64,000 nucleotides of DNA from Amycolatopsis alba DSM 44262. Its GTDB lineage: Bacteria > Actinomycetota > Actinomycetes > Mycobacteriales > Pseudonocardiaceae. The position numbers and the translations under genes were made by a program. Below the pieces are notes generated by a model. That model ran no database searches. It was not told where the DNA came from and saw only the letters and a program-made list of their open reading frames with translations. Position 1 is the first letter of the stretch. Each line of letters starts with the position of its first letter. Shown one piece after another: positions 8,285 to 16,458 of this stretch. The stretch covers positions 2,497,665 through 2,561,664 of the forward strand of contig NZ_KB913032.1 of NCBI RefSeq assembly GCF_000384215.1. Reading direction: 5' to 3'.

Positions 8285-9484
8285 ATGGCAAGGCGTGTGC
8301 TCGGGGTGGTGCTCACCGTGGTGGCGGTCGCGGTGTGCGTGATCAGCAGCATTTTCGTCTTCAGCGCCCAGGGTTATCTTCCGGCGACGAAATCGTTCGA
8401 TCCGACTTGGTGGTCCACGCTCGGCTTCTTCACCGGGATCGCGGCGGCCGTCATGCTCTGCTGGCGGCACAAATGGCCGGAACTCGTCCTCGGCATCGCC
8501 CTCGTACCACCACTTTGTTTCCGTTCCGACGCGCTGGCCGCGTTGGTCGCCCTCGCCGCCTTGGCCGCGCATCGCCGCGACCGTCTCATGTGGATCGGGT
8601 CCGTACTTGTCTACTTCGCCACGGCATGGGCCCTGTTCGGCGACGCCAACCGCCATCCCGACGTGACCATCGCGGGCCAGATCGTCGGCAAGCAGTTCTC
8701 CGCCGTGCAGCTGATGGGGACGCTGACGGTCGCCGTCGTGATGACGGCCGTCCCGCTCACCGTCGGGGTCGTCCGCGGGATGCAGGACACGCTCGCGATC
8801 CGTGAGGCCAAGGAAGAGGAACTCCGCGCCGAAATGACCCGTCGCGCGGAACGCACCCGGATCGCGCGCGAGATGCACGACGTCCTCGGGCACCGGCTTT
8901 CCCTGCTGTCCCTGCAAGCAGGCGCGCTCGAAGTCGGTAAGGGACCGGCGACGACGGAAGCGGCGAAGACCGTCCGCACGACCGCACGCCAGTCGCTCGA
9001 AGATCTGCGGCAGGTCATCGGTGTCCTCCGCGACGGCCAGGGTTTCGGCGAAAACGGCGAGAGCGGCACCCATCCCGAACCACCGCAGCCGACGCTGGCG
9101 GACATCCCCGAACTGGTCGCCAACGCCCGTCGGGCCGGGCTGGGGGTCAACGTGACGATCCTGCTCGACGACGCGGGCGGCGCGCCGGCACTGCTCGGCA
9201 CGACCGCGTACCGGATCGTCCAGGAGTCGCTGACCAACATCCTGAAACACGCGCCGGGCGCGGCGGCCGAGGTTTCGGTACGAGGAGGGCCGGGAAGCGG
9301 GGTCACCGTCGAAGTCGTCAATCCACTGCCCGCGACGCCCACCGCGGGGAAGCCGCCGGGCGCGGGCGCCGGGCTGACCGGGATCGGCGAACGCGTCACC
9401 CTGATCGGCGGGAACGTCAGCGCCGGGCCCACCGAAGAGCGCACATTCGCCGTTCGGGCTTGGCTACCGTGGGGACACCACTAA
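8285..9484 (+). CDS. NarL-type sensor histidine kinase
   Basis: A 399-residue sensor with several N-terminal membrane helices (about residues 1-165) and a short cytoplasmic coiled linker. The HisKA_3 dimerisation domain has the phospho-acceptor His in REMHDVLGHRLSLLS (about residue 199). The C-terminal ATPase domain has an N-box-like QESLTNILKHAP and a G-box GLTGIGERV. It is followed 9 bases later by its response regulator. No extracellular sensor domain is evident, so the signal may be sensed within or at the membrane. Confidence 0.92.
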   Translation: MARRVLGVVLTVVAVAVCVISSIFVFSAQGYLPATKSFDPTWWSTLGFFTGIAAAVMLCWRHKWPELVLGIALVPPLCFRSDALAALVALAALAAHRRDRLMWIGSVLVYFATAWALFGDANRHPDVTIAGQIVGKQFSAVQLMGTLTVAVVMTAVPLTVGVVRGMQDTLAIREAKEEELRAEMTRRAERTRIAREMHDVLGHRLSLLSLQAGALEVGKGPATTEAAKTVRTTARQSLEDLRQVIGVLRDGQGFGENGESGTHPEPPQPTLADIPELVANARRAGLGVNVTILLDDAGGAPALLGTTAYRIVQESLTNILKHAPGAAAEVSVRGGPGSGVTVEVVNPLPATPTAGKPPGAGAGLTGIGERVTLIGGNVSAGPTEERTFAVRAWLPWGHH

Positions 9485-9493
9485 CCTGGCTGG

Positions 9494-10162
9494 GTGAACC
9501 AGCGCCCACTGCGAGTGCTGCTCGTCGATGACGACCCCCTCGTGCGAACCGGTTTGTCGATGATCCTGTCCAGCACGGACGACATCCGGGTCGTCGCGGA
9601 AGCGGGCGACGGCGACGAGGCCGTGCCGAAGGTGACCATGCACGCTCCCGACATCGTGCTGATGGACATCAGGATGCGGCGGATGAACGGGCTCGCGGCG
9701 ACCGCGGCCGTCACCGCGCTGCCCAATCCGCCGAAAGTGCTCGTGCTGACCACCTACGACCTCGACGAGTACGTCTTCGACGCGCTCGGCGCGGGCGCCA
9801 GCGGGTTCCTGCTGAAAGAGGGCTCTCCCCAGGAGATCATCGACGCGGTGCGCGTGGTCGCGGCGGGTGAGGCGATGTTGTCCCCGCGGACGACGCGGAA
9901 ACTCATCGGGCATTTCGTCGCGGCACGGGTGAGCCCTCGCCGTCATCGGGCACGGGCCGGGCTGAGCACCCTGACCGAACGTGAACGGGAGATCGTCACC
10001 GCTGTCGCCCAGGGCGGGACCAACGCCGAGATCGGCGCGGAACTGCACCTGAGCGAGGCGACGGTGAAGACCCACATCACCCGGATCTTCGCGAAACTCG
10101 ACGCGAACAACCGGGTCCAGCTGACGATCTTCGCCTACGAAGCCGGGCTTGTCGCTCCCTGA
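9494..10162 (+). CDS. NarL/LuxR-family response regulator
   Basis: A 222-residue regulator and partner of the kinase just upstream. The receiver domain has the acidic triad (VDDDP), phospho-acceptor Asp in VLMDIRM (about residue 56), Thr in LTTYD and Lys in LLKEG. The C-terminal LuxR helix-turn-helix is at about 155-215 (LTEREREIVTAVAQG, LSEATVKTHITRIF). The GTG start at 9494 gives the conserved N-terminus. The target genes are unknown. Confidence 0.93.
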   Translation: MNQRPLRVLLVDDDPLVRTGLSMILSSTDDIRVVAEAGDGDEAVPKVTMHAPDIVLMDIRMRRMNGLAATAAVTALPNPPKVLVLTTYDLDEYVFDALGAGASGFLLKEGSPQEIIDAVRVVAAGEAMLSPRTTRKLIGHFVAARVSPRRHRARAGLSTLTEREREIVTAVAQGGTNAEIGAELHLSEATVKTHITRIFAKLDANNRVQLTIFAYEAGLVAP

Positions 10163-10719
10163 CGGTCCGTCGCGAGCAACCCGGCGACGACGGTCGCCCA
10201 GAGGACCACGGCACCGCCGAAGCCGGGCACGAGCTGCCAGGCCGCCGTCCAGCCCGCGGTCGCGAGCACCGCGGCCAGCACGGCGACACCGCACAACGCG
10301 GCGCTCAGCACCAGGAAACGCCGCGAGCCGAACAACTTCGCGAACGGCAGGAAGTGCAAGCCGACCACGAAGAGCACCCACGCGGGCACGGCTTCGGGAA
10401 GTTCGAAGACCGCCGAGAACACTCTCGCTCCGGCGAAGATCCCCACCAGCATGAGCAGGACGGCGATTCCGTATCGCCTGCCGAACGGGCTTTCCTCTCG
10501 CCCGCCGCCCGCGGGCAGCCCGGCACCACGGCGGGCGGTCAGCACGAGCCAGCCCGCCAGTCCCAGCACCGCGGCGACCCCCACGACGATCAGCGGCGTC
10601 GATCCGCCGGAGACGGAGGAGGCGCCGAAGAACCACCAGGCGGCCCCGAATCCCACGCCGATCGCGGAACTGATCAGCAATGTGATCAAGTGCCCCTTGG
10701 TGAACTGTCCGTCCGTCAT
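10135..10719 (-). CDS. Six-helix membrane protein of unknown function
   Basis: A 194-residue protein with about six hydrophobic helices, roughly at residues 10-30, 42-61, 82-104, 112-131, 135-157 and 165-185. A Gly/Arg-rich loop lies between helices 2 and 3. I recognise no family. Its 3' end overlaps the response regulator by 28 bases in convergent orientation, so antisense effects on both messages are possible. Confidence 0.7.
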   Translation of the reverse strand: MTDGQFTKGHLITLLISSAIGVGFGAAWWFFGASSVSGGSTPLIVVGVAAVLGLAGWLVLTARRGAGLPAGGGREESPFGRRYGIAVLLMLVGIFAGARVFSAVFELPEAVPAWVLFVVGLHFLPFAKLFGSRRFLVLSAALCGVAVLAAVLATAGWTAAWQLVPGFGGAVVLWATVVAGLLATDRQGATSPAS

Positions 10720-10764
10720 CGCTCCTGGGTCTCCTCCTCCCCCCGGCGGAACAGTACCCGTGGG

Positions 10765-11601
10765 CTACGCGAGCCCGGCGAGGATGGCCGCGGCCTCCCG
10801 CGGATGCATGAGGAAGCGGACGTGGCTGCTGTCCAGCGACCGCACGTCGGTCGGGTTGTCCGGGGTGAGCGCGTCCGCCTCCTTGATGAAACGGTCCTGA
10901 AGCGCGAGCGGCATCGACAGGTCCCCGGTGAGCCTGATGTAGGTGCGCGGGATCCGGCCCCACGTGGCGGCGTCGGCGCGTTCGGTGCCCGCGTCGAGGC
11001 TCTCGTCCGGTTCGAGGGTGTTGAGGTAGGCGAAGAACTCCTGCTCGGTGCCGTCTTCGAGCATCGCGGTCTTCAACGCGGCCAGCAGGGCGGGGTCGGC
11101 CGTGCGCCAGTTCATCCGGAGCGCGCCGAGTTCGGCGGGGTTCGCGACGACGACACCGCCGACGTCGTTCAGCGCGCTGCTCGCGTTCTCCGGTCCCTGC
11201 ATGTACTCGCCCACCGTCGCGTCGACGCAGCACCACGCGGAGATGTAGACGATCCGGGCGATCAGATCCGGGACGGCGTTGCCCGCCCCGGTGAGCGGGA
11301 TCCCGCCGCGACTGTGCCCGACCAGGATGACCGGCCCGTGCTCGGCGGCCTTGCGCACGACGTCCACCACATGCTCGACGACTTCGGCGGAGGTGACGCC
11401 CGCCTGGCTCGACGGTGCCGTGGCCAGCGCCGCGAGGTCTTGCGGCGCCTGGTACGCCGCGTGGAACCCGGCGCTGAAGCCGTGTCCGGGGAGGTCGACG
11501 GCCAGCGTGCGGTGGCCGAGCAGGGCGAGCTCGCGTTGCAGCGGGTTCCAGGTGAAGGAGTTGCAGTTGGAGCCGTGGACGAAAACGTAAGTCGGAGTCA
11601 C
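10765..11601 (-). CDS. Alpha/beta hydrolase
   Basis: A 278-residue alpha/beta fold hydrolase. The oxyanion segment FVHGSNCNSFTW is at about residues 7-18, the nucleophile elbow is GHSRGG near residue 97, and the C-terminal SSHVRFLMHP supplies the likely catalytic His. There is no signal peptide, so it is probably cytoplasmic. The GTG start at 11601 precedes the conserved first strand. It may be an esterase or lyase of the methylesterase/hydroxynitrile lyase-like group; the substrate is unknown. Confidence 0.82.
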   Translation of the reverse strand: MTPTYVFVHGSNCNSFTWNPLQRELALLGHRTLAVDLPGHGFSAGFHAAYQAPQDLAALATAPSSQAGVTSAEVVEHVVDVVRKAAEHGPVILVGHSRGGIPLTGAGNAVPDLIARIVYISAWCCVDATVGEYMQGPENASSALNDVGGVVVANPAELGALRMNWRTADPALLAALKTAMLEDGTEQEFFAYLNTLEPDESLDAGTERADAATWGRIPRTYIRLTGDLSMPLALQDRFIKEADALTPDNPTDVRSLDSSHVRFLMHPREAAAILAGLA

Positions 11602-11859
11602 GTTCGCATCCTGACATCCCCGCTTTGCCCGGCCGATGATCCTGGGTCGAAGGTCATGCCGATCACAGGTCATCGCGATCCGGCAGGCCCTCTCCACGCC
11701 TGTCAGACAGGTAACTTGGTCGCATCTGACATCACCGTGGAGTCACGAGATGTAACGCAGGAGCTTCGGTCGACGACCTAGCTCCACGCAGCACAGCGAG
11801 AGCTTCTGGGGAAGGTGCGGCTCCGCCGCCGAGGGACAGATCATCTGGAGGACACCACC

Positions 11860-13053
11860 ATGGAGATCGCAGAGCGCGCACAGGCTCTGGCTCTGAAGAT
11901 TCGGAAGCACAAGGCTGACATCCAGACGGAAGAAGCCACCAAGAACGCTTTCGTGATGCCCTTCATCAGCACCGTCCTCGGGTACGACGTCTTCAACCCC
12001 GCCGAAGTAATCCCCGAATTCACTGCGGACGTCGGCACCAAAAAGGGCGAGAAGATCGACTACGCCATCGTGCACGACGGACAAGTGCAGGTTCTGGTCG
12101 AGGCCAAGAAGATCAATGATCCCCTTCGCATCGAGCACGCATCCCAGCTCTTCCGGTACTTCGCTGTCACGAACGCGAGAATCGCCATTCTCACGAACGG
12201 CGAGACGTACCAGTTCTACACCGACCTGGACGCGCCGAACCGAATGGACGCGAAGCCTTTCCTGGTGCTGGACTTTTCGGATATCGACGACACTCTGCTC
12301 CCCGAACTGGCGAAGTTGAGCAAAGAGTCCTTCAACCTGGACTCGGTCATCAACGCGGCCGAGGAGCTCAAGTACATCGGTCAGATCAAACGGATCCTCG
12401 CGACCCAGTTCAAGACGCCGGAGGACGAGTGGGTGAAGTTTCTGGCAGGCCGGGTCTACGAAGGGTCATTCACCCAGCGAGTGCGTGACCAATTCGCTCC
12501 GCTTGTGGACAAGGCGGCACGCCAGTTCCTCAACGAGCAGGTCAACGACCGGCTGAAGAACGCGCTGGGCGGGCCTGATTCGTTCGTCAGTGTTTCCACC
12601 GGCGCAGCTGATCTACCCGAGCAGGACGTTCCAACCGAGAATTCGCCTGCGGCACTCTCGGAAACAAGGCCGCGTGACAGCAACGGCGATGTGGTCACGA
12701 CCGAAGAAGAACTCGAAGGATACCGGATCGTACGCGCCATCGTCTGCGGAGAAGTACCGGCGGCGAGGATCGTCGCGCGTGACACGAAAACCTATTTCGG
12801 TGTGCTGTTGGACGACAACAATCGCAAGCCCATCGCTCGGCTGTGGTTCAACCGCGCGAAGAAGTATCTCGGCGTCTTCGACGAAAACAAGGTCGAGACA
12901 CGTGTCCCCATCGAGACGGTCGAGGAGATCTACCAGCACGCCGACCAGCTCCGGAAGACTGTGGCCCGATACAACTCCGCAGCCTCCTCCGAAGCCAAGT
13001 CGGCCGAAGCCGCGGAGCCGAACTTCGCCGATTCGTCGCTCAATCCGCGATGA
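11860..13053 (+). CDS. Stand-alone type I restriction HsdR-N-like protein (COG4748-like)
   Basis: A 397-residue protein. The N-terminal 200 residues resemble the type I restriction enzyme R-subunit nuclease domain (HSDR_N). The PD-(D/E)xK pieces are visible: Glu53 in IPEF, Asp67 in GEKIDYAI, and Glu81-x-Lys83 in LVEAKK. No helicase motifs follow. Instead there is a variable linker (about 250-285) and a C-terminal module of about 95 residues beginning EELEGYRIVRAI with RDTKTYFGVLLDDN. There is no methylase or specificity subunit next to it. AT-ending codons seem commoner than in neighbours, which may indicate transfer. Start: GGAGGACACC before ATG. Possible defence role, unproven. Confidence 0.75.
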   Translation: MEIAERAQALALKIRKHKADIQTEEATKNAFVMPFISTVLGYDVFNPAEVIPEFTADVGTKKGEKIDYAIVHDGQVQVLVEAKKINDPLRIEHASQLFRYFAVTNARIAILTNGETYQFYTDLDAPNRMDAKPFLVLDFSDIDDTLLPELAKLSKESFNLDSVINAAEELKYIGQIKRILATQFKTPEDEWVKFLAGRVYEGSFTQRVRDQFAPLVDKAARQFLNEQVNDRLKNALGGPDSFVSVSTGAADLPEQDVPTENSPAALSETRPRDSNGDVVTTEEELEGYRIVRAIVCGEVPAARIVARDTKTYFGVLLDDNNRKPIARLWFNRAKKYLGVFDENKVETRVPIETVEEIYQHADQLRKTVARYNSAASSEAKSAEAAEPNFADSSLNPR

Positions 13054-13564
13054 GCACCTGTCCCTCCCCGTCGAACCGGTAGCCGACCCCGCGCACCGTC
13101 GTGATCGGCGTCAGCGCGGGTTCCAGCTTCCCGCGGATCTTCCGGACGTGGACGTCCACGGTGCGCCCGTTACCCCCGGACAGGCCCCACACCTGCGCCA
13201 TCAGAGTGACGCGGTCGAAGACACGGTCCGGATTCCGGCTCAGGAACAGCAGGAGATCGAACTCCAGCCTGGTGAACTCCAGCGCCTCGCCCCGCAGCAG
13301 CACCCGCCGCGCGTCCGGCTCGATGCGCAGTGGCGGCGCGGACTCGTCGAGGCGGCGACGCCGTCCGGCGAGTTCGACGACCTGACCGGAATTCGCTTCA
13401 CCGGCGCGGAAGGTCCGTGCTGTCAAGGTCACCCCGACAGTGTCCTCAAAGGACTCAAGCAGGCGCGCGGCGATCGCGGCGGCGTGCTCTGAATCGGTGC
13501 TCACCCGTAGCGCCAGGGTCAGCTCGACGGTCGGCTCACCGCTCACCGCGATCGACCGGGTCAT
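13040..13564 (-). CDS. Orphan OmpR/PhoB-type winged-helix regulator
   Basis: A 174-residue protein. The C-terminal 95 residues are an OmpR/PhoB DNA-binding domain (LEFTRLEFDLLLFLSRNPDR, GRTVDVHVRKIRGKLEP, RGVGYRFDG). The N-terminal 75 residues are not a receiver domain: no acidic phosphorylation pocket is seen. It starts one base after the stop of the sulfite-oxidase-like gene, which suggests translational coupling. Its 3' end overlaps the restriction-like gene by 14 bases in convergent orientation. Confidence 0.85.
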   Translation of the reverse strand: MTRSIAVSGEPTVELTLALRVSTDSEHAAAIAARLLESFEDTVGVTLTARTFRAGEANSGQVVELAGRRRRLDESAPPLRIEPDARRVLLRGEALEFTRLEFDLLLFLSRNPDRVFDRVTLMAQVWGLSGGNGRTVDVHVRKIRGKLEPALTPITTVRGVGYRFDGEGQVLIAD

Positions 13565-13565
13565 C

Positions 13566-14825
13566 TCACACCACCTTGACCGGATGCCGGACGACGGCAT
13601 CGAACAGGTAGCCCTGGGTGTTGAGCGGGGTGACGTCCGGCTGGGTGACACCGGTGATGTCCGTGGCCCGCGCCCGCAAGGTGCGGGCGCCGGGAGCACC
13701 GGGGCGCCACGGGATTTCCCAGCGTTGCCAGCCCCGGTCCGCGGCCGTGCCCACGAACTTCGCGTGCCGCCAGCCTTCGCCCGTGTCGACTTCGACCCGC
13801 CGGATCCGGCCGTTGCCCGACCACGACCGGCCGCGCAGCACCTGCCTGCCGCCGGCCTCGAACTCCGCGTTCCACGGCAGTTCGAACGCGCTCTTGACCA
13901 CCTGCCGGGTCACGACGGTTCCCTCCGCCGGATAGTCCGGTCCGAGCAGCCGGTAGTACTGCGTGTTCCACGGCGACACCAGTGGCGTCTCCGAGACTTC
14001 GATGCGGCCCAGCCATTTGATCGACGAGATCCCGATCCAGGACGGTACGACGAGCCGGACCGGATAGCCGTGGTCCGGCGGGAGCGGTCGCCCGTTCATC
14101 TCGTAAGCCAGCAAGACGTCCTGCAGTGCTTTCGCGACCGGCAGCGGGCGCCGCACCTTCCCCAGATTGGTCCCGCCGGTGACGTAATCGGCGTCGAGTC
14201 CTTCCGGGAGCACGTCCACCGCGTGCCGCGTCAGCCCCGCCCTGGCCAGCACGGTGGAAAGCCGGACACCGCGCCAGCGCGCGACCCCGATCGCGCCGAG
14301 CTTCCACGCCGTGCCGGACACCGCCTGCCCTTGCTGGCCGGTGAAATAGCTCCGCCCGTTGCCCGCGCATTCGATGGCGACGGTGATCGTCTCCGAAGGC
14401 AATCGGCGAAGGTCGTCGTAGGTGAACTCGACGGGCTTGTCCGCCGTCGGAGCGCCGCGCAATCCGGTTCCGAAGAGCTTCAGGCGCCAGGCTCCGGCGT
14501 CGATCGACGGGGTGGCGGTGTGGTTTCGCACGAAGAACCGCTCGACCGGCGTCAAGTAGCCCTGGCCGCTCAGTGCTTCCCAACGCGTCTCCGCATTGGT
14601 GCCGTACACCTCGAAGATCTCCGGCGGCAAGGGCTTCACGATCGGCGCGGCGGCCGACGCGGTCCCTGCCGGAAGCGCTCCGAGCGCCGTCATCGCGAAT
14701 GAGCCACCGGCCGCCAGCCGGAGCAGCCCCCGCCGCGATAGCGCTTCCCCAGCGCGCCACTGCGCGAGCCGTGTGCGGTCGTAAGTGGCTTCGTCGGTCA
14801 GGCCGGTTCCGGTCATGCGGCTCAT
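13566..14825 (-). CDS. Sulfite-oxidase-family molybdopterin oxidoreductase, Tat-exported
   Basis: A protein of about 419 residues. The N-terminus has a Tat signal (SRRGLLRLAAGGSF, about 30-45) ending in an Ala-rich cleavage region. The molybdopterin-binding domain carries the molybdenum-ligand Cys in AIECAGNGRSYF, and a C-terminal Mo-co oxidoreductase dimerisation domain follows. There is no cytochrome b5 domain, so electrons must pass to a separate carrier. The start could be 14825 or 14816 because both Met codons lack a strong Shine-Dalgarno. It is coupled to a downstream winged-helix gene. Confidence 0.88.
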   Translation of the reverse strand: MSRMTGTGLTDEATYDRTRLAQWRAGEALSRRGLLRLAAGGSFAMTALGALPAGTASAAAPIVKPLPPEIFEVYGTNAETRWEALSGQGYLTPVERFFVRNHTATPSIDAGAWRLKLFGTGLRGAPTADKPVEFTYDDLRRLPSETITVAIECAGNGRSYFTGQQGQAVSGTAWKLGAIGVARWRGVRLSTVLARAGLTRHAVDVLPEGLDADYVTGGTNLGKVRRPLPVAKALQDVLLAYEMNGRPLPPDHGYPVRLVVPSWIGISSIKWLGRIEVSETPLVSPWNTQYYRLLGPDYPAEGTVVTRQVVKSAFELPWNAEFEAGGRQVLRGRSWSGNGRIRRVEVDTGEGWRHAKFVGTAADRGWQRWEIPWRPGAPGARTLRARATDITGVTQPDVTPLNTQGYLFDAVVRHPVKVV

Positions 14826-14879
14826 TGTCGGCAGCGGCCGTCCGCCTGGACCAGCATGTCCACAGAGCGGAACGTGTTG

Positions 14880-14953
14880 TGCCCCGGACGGGGATCGAAC
14901 CCGCACTGGGTCGATTTTAAGTCGACTGCCTCTGCCAGTTGGGCTACCGGGGC
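14880..14953 (-). tRNA. tRNA with anticodon UAA (Leu by anticodon; short variable arm)
   Basis: The cloverleaf folds cleanly. The acceptor stem is a perfect 7 bp (GCCCCGG/CCGGGGC), the anticodon stem a perfect 5 bp (GTCGA/TCGAC) with loop CTTAAAA, and the T-arm GCGGG/CCCGT has loop TTCGATC. A GG pair and a 3-bp stem are present in the D-arm. The anticodon reads UAA, decoding UUA. The variable region is only 5 nt, whereas ordinary bacterial tRNA-Leu has a long variable arm. The discriminator base is A and CCA is not encoded. The charging identity is therefore uncertain. Confidence 0.8.
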
Positions 14954-14984
14954 ACCGACAGCCTAGGCGATGACACCCGAAACG

Positions 14985-15035
14985 CCGTGAAGGCCTCCTT
15001 CCCTACGTTCAAGGTAGGGAAGGAGGCCTTCACGG
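14985..15035. terminator. Perfect 22-bp hairpin, member of the AAGGCCTCC repeat family
   Basis: Arms at 14985-15006 and 15014-15035 are perfectly complementary over 22 bp with a 7-base loop (GTTCAAG). It lies 10 bases beyond the stop of the NADH dehydrogenase gene and probably terminates it before the tRNA. The outer part contains the same AAGGCCTCC core as the hairpin at 7458. Confidence 0.7.
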
Positions 15036-15045
15036 AGCTACGACC

Positions 15046-16374
15046 TCAGGACTTCGACAGCCTGTCGAACTCCTCGCGCGGGTTGTTGATCTGGCCGAGC
15101 GAGATGACCTCGCGCCGGAACAGACCGCCGAGCATCCAGTCGAACAGGATGCGGATCTTGCGGTTCCACGTCGGCATCGCCTTGAGGTGGTACGCGCGGT
15201 GGAAGAGCCAGGCCGGGAAGCCCTTGATCTTCAGGTTCAGCGCGTCGGCGACACCCTTGTGCAGGCCGAGGCTGGCCACCGCACCCAGGTTCTTGTGGTA
15301 GTAGTCCTTCGGCTTGCCGCCGCGGATCACCTTGATGATGTTCTTCGACAGCAGCCGGGCCTGGCGAACGGCGTGCTGCGCGTTCGGCGGGCAGGTCGCG
15401 GTCGGGTCCTGCTCGGTACGCGAGAGGTCCGGCACGGCGGCGTTGTCACCGGCGGTCCAGACGTCGGGGTGCCCGACGACCTGCATCGCGGCGGTGGCCT
15501 CGACGCGGCCGCGCTTGTCCAGCGGCAGATCCGAGGTCGCGAGCACCGGGTTCGCCTTCACGCCGGCGGTCCAGATGATCGTGTCGGTGTCGAACTCGGT
15601 GCCGTCCGAGAGCACGACGTGGCCGTTCTCGAACGACTTCGCCGCTGTCGACAAATAGACTTCGATGCCGCGCTTCTCGAGCTGCTCGACGGTGTACACA
15701 CCGAGCGTCTCGCGCACCTCGGGGAGGATCCGCCCGGCCGCCTCGACGAGCACCCAGCGGATGTCCTCGACCTTGAGGTTCGGGTAGTAGTTCTCCACCG
15801 CGAAGCGGGTCATGTCCTCGAGCTCGGCGAGCGCCTCGATACCGGCGAAACCACCACCGACGACGGTGAACGTCAGCAGGCGCTTGCGCTGCTCGGGGTC
15901 GAGCGTGCTGGCGGCCTCGTCCAGCTTCGTCATGACGTGGTTGCGCAGGTAGATCGCCTCGCCGATGGTCTTGAAGGCGATACCTTCCTCGACCAGGCCA
16001 GGGATCGGCAGGATGCGCGCCACGGCGCCGAGCGCGACCACGAGGACGTCGTAGTTCAGCTGCTCGACGTGCCCGTCGGCGGCTTCGACCGTGACGGCCT
16101 TGCGCTCGTGCTCGATCTTCGTCACGCGCGCGGTGAGCACGTGACAGCGCTTGAGCACGCGCCTGAGCGGCACGACCACGTGCCGCGGTTCGATCGCACC
16201 GGCCGCCGCCTCGGGCAGGAAGGGGGCATAGGTCATGTGCGGCTGCGGATCAACGACCGTCACGGACGCTTCGTTGGCCCGGAGCATCTTCTGAAGCCCG
16301 TACGCCGTGTAGAGCCCGACGTACCCACCACCAAGGACGAGGATCCGTGTCGGTTCCGACTTAACACCAGCCAT
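15046..16374 (-). CDS. ndh: Type II NADH dehydrogenase (NDH-2)
   Basis: A 442-residue flavoprotein that oxidises NADH and reduces menaquinone without pumping protons. The first Rossmann fold (ILVLGGGYVGLYTAYGL, about 11-27) binds FAD. The second (FTVVGGGFAGIEALAEL, near 170) binds NADH. The motif WTAGDNAAVPD is the FAD contact near the C-terminal third, and the tail has the amphipathic membrane-contact region seen in NDH-2. The start at 16374 is chosen for length, with AGGAAT close upstream. It is the respiratory-chain entry enzyme of this region. Confidence 0.88.
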   Translation of the reverse strand: MAGVKSEPTRILVLGGGYVGLYTAYGLQKMLRANEASVTVVDPQPHMTYAPFLPEAAAGAIEPRHVVVPLRRVLKRCHVLTARVTKIEHERKAVTVEAADGHVEQLNYDVLVVALGAVARILPIPGLVEEGIAFKTIGEAIYLRNHVMTKLDEAASTLDPEQRKRLLTFTVVGGGFAGIEALAELEDMTRFAVENYYPNLKVEDIRWVLVEAAGRILPEVRETLGVYTVEQLEKRGIEVYLSTAAKSFENGHVVLSDGTEFDTDTIIWTAGVKANPVLATSDLPLDKRGRVEATAAMQVVGHPDVWTAGDNAAVPDLSRTEQDPTATCPPNAQHAVRQARLLSKNIIKVIRGGKPKDYYHKNLGAVASLGLHKGVADALNLKIKGFPAWLFHRAYHLKAMPTWNRKIRILFDWMLGGLFRREVISLGQINNPREEFDRLSKS

Positions 16375-16458
16375 ATTCCTATAGTCGCACCCATCAGCTG
16401 AGATCGCTCGTGTACCCCATCCCGCTGTGACCAGCGTCGCCACGGTTTCCGCACCGAT

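Noticed and set aside
11860..13053. Complete restriction-modification or defence island
   Set aside because: No methylase, specificity subunit, or other defence genes nearby; only one suggestive gene.
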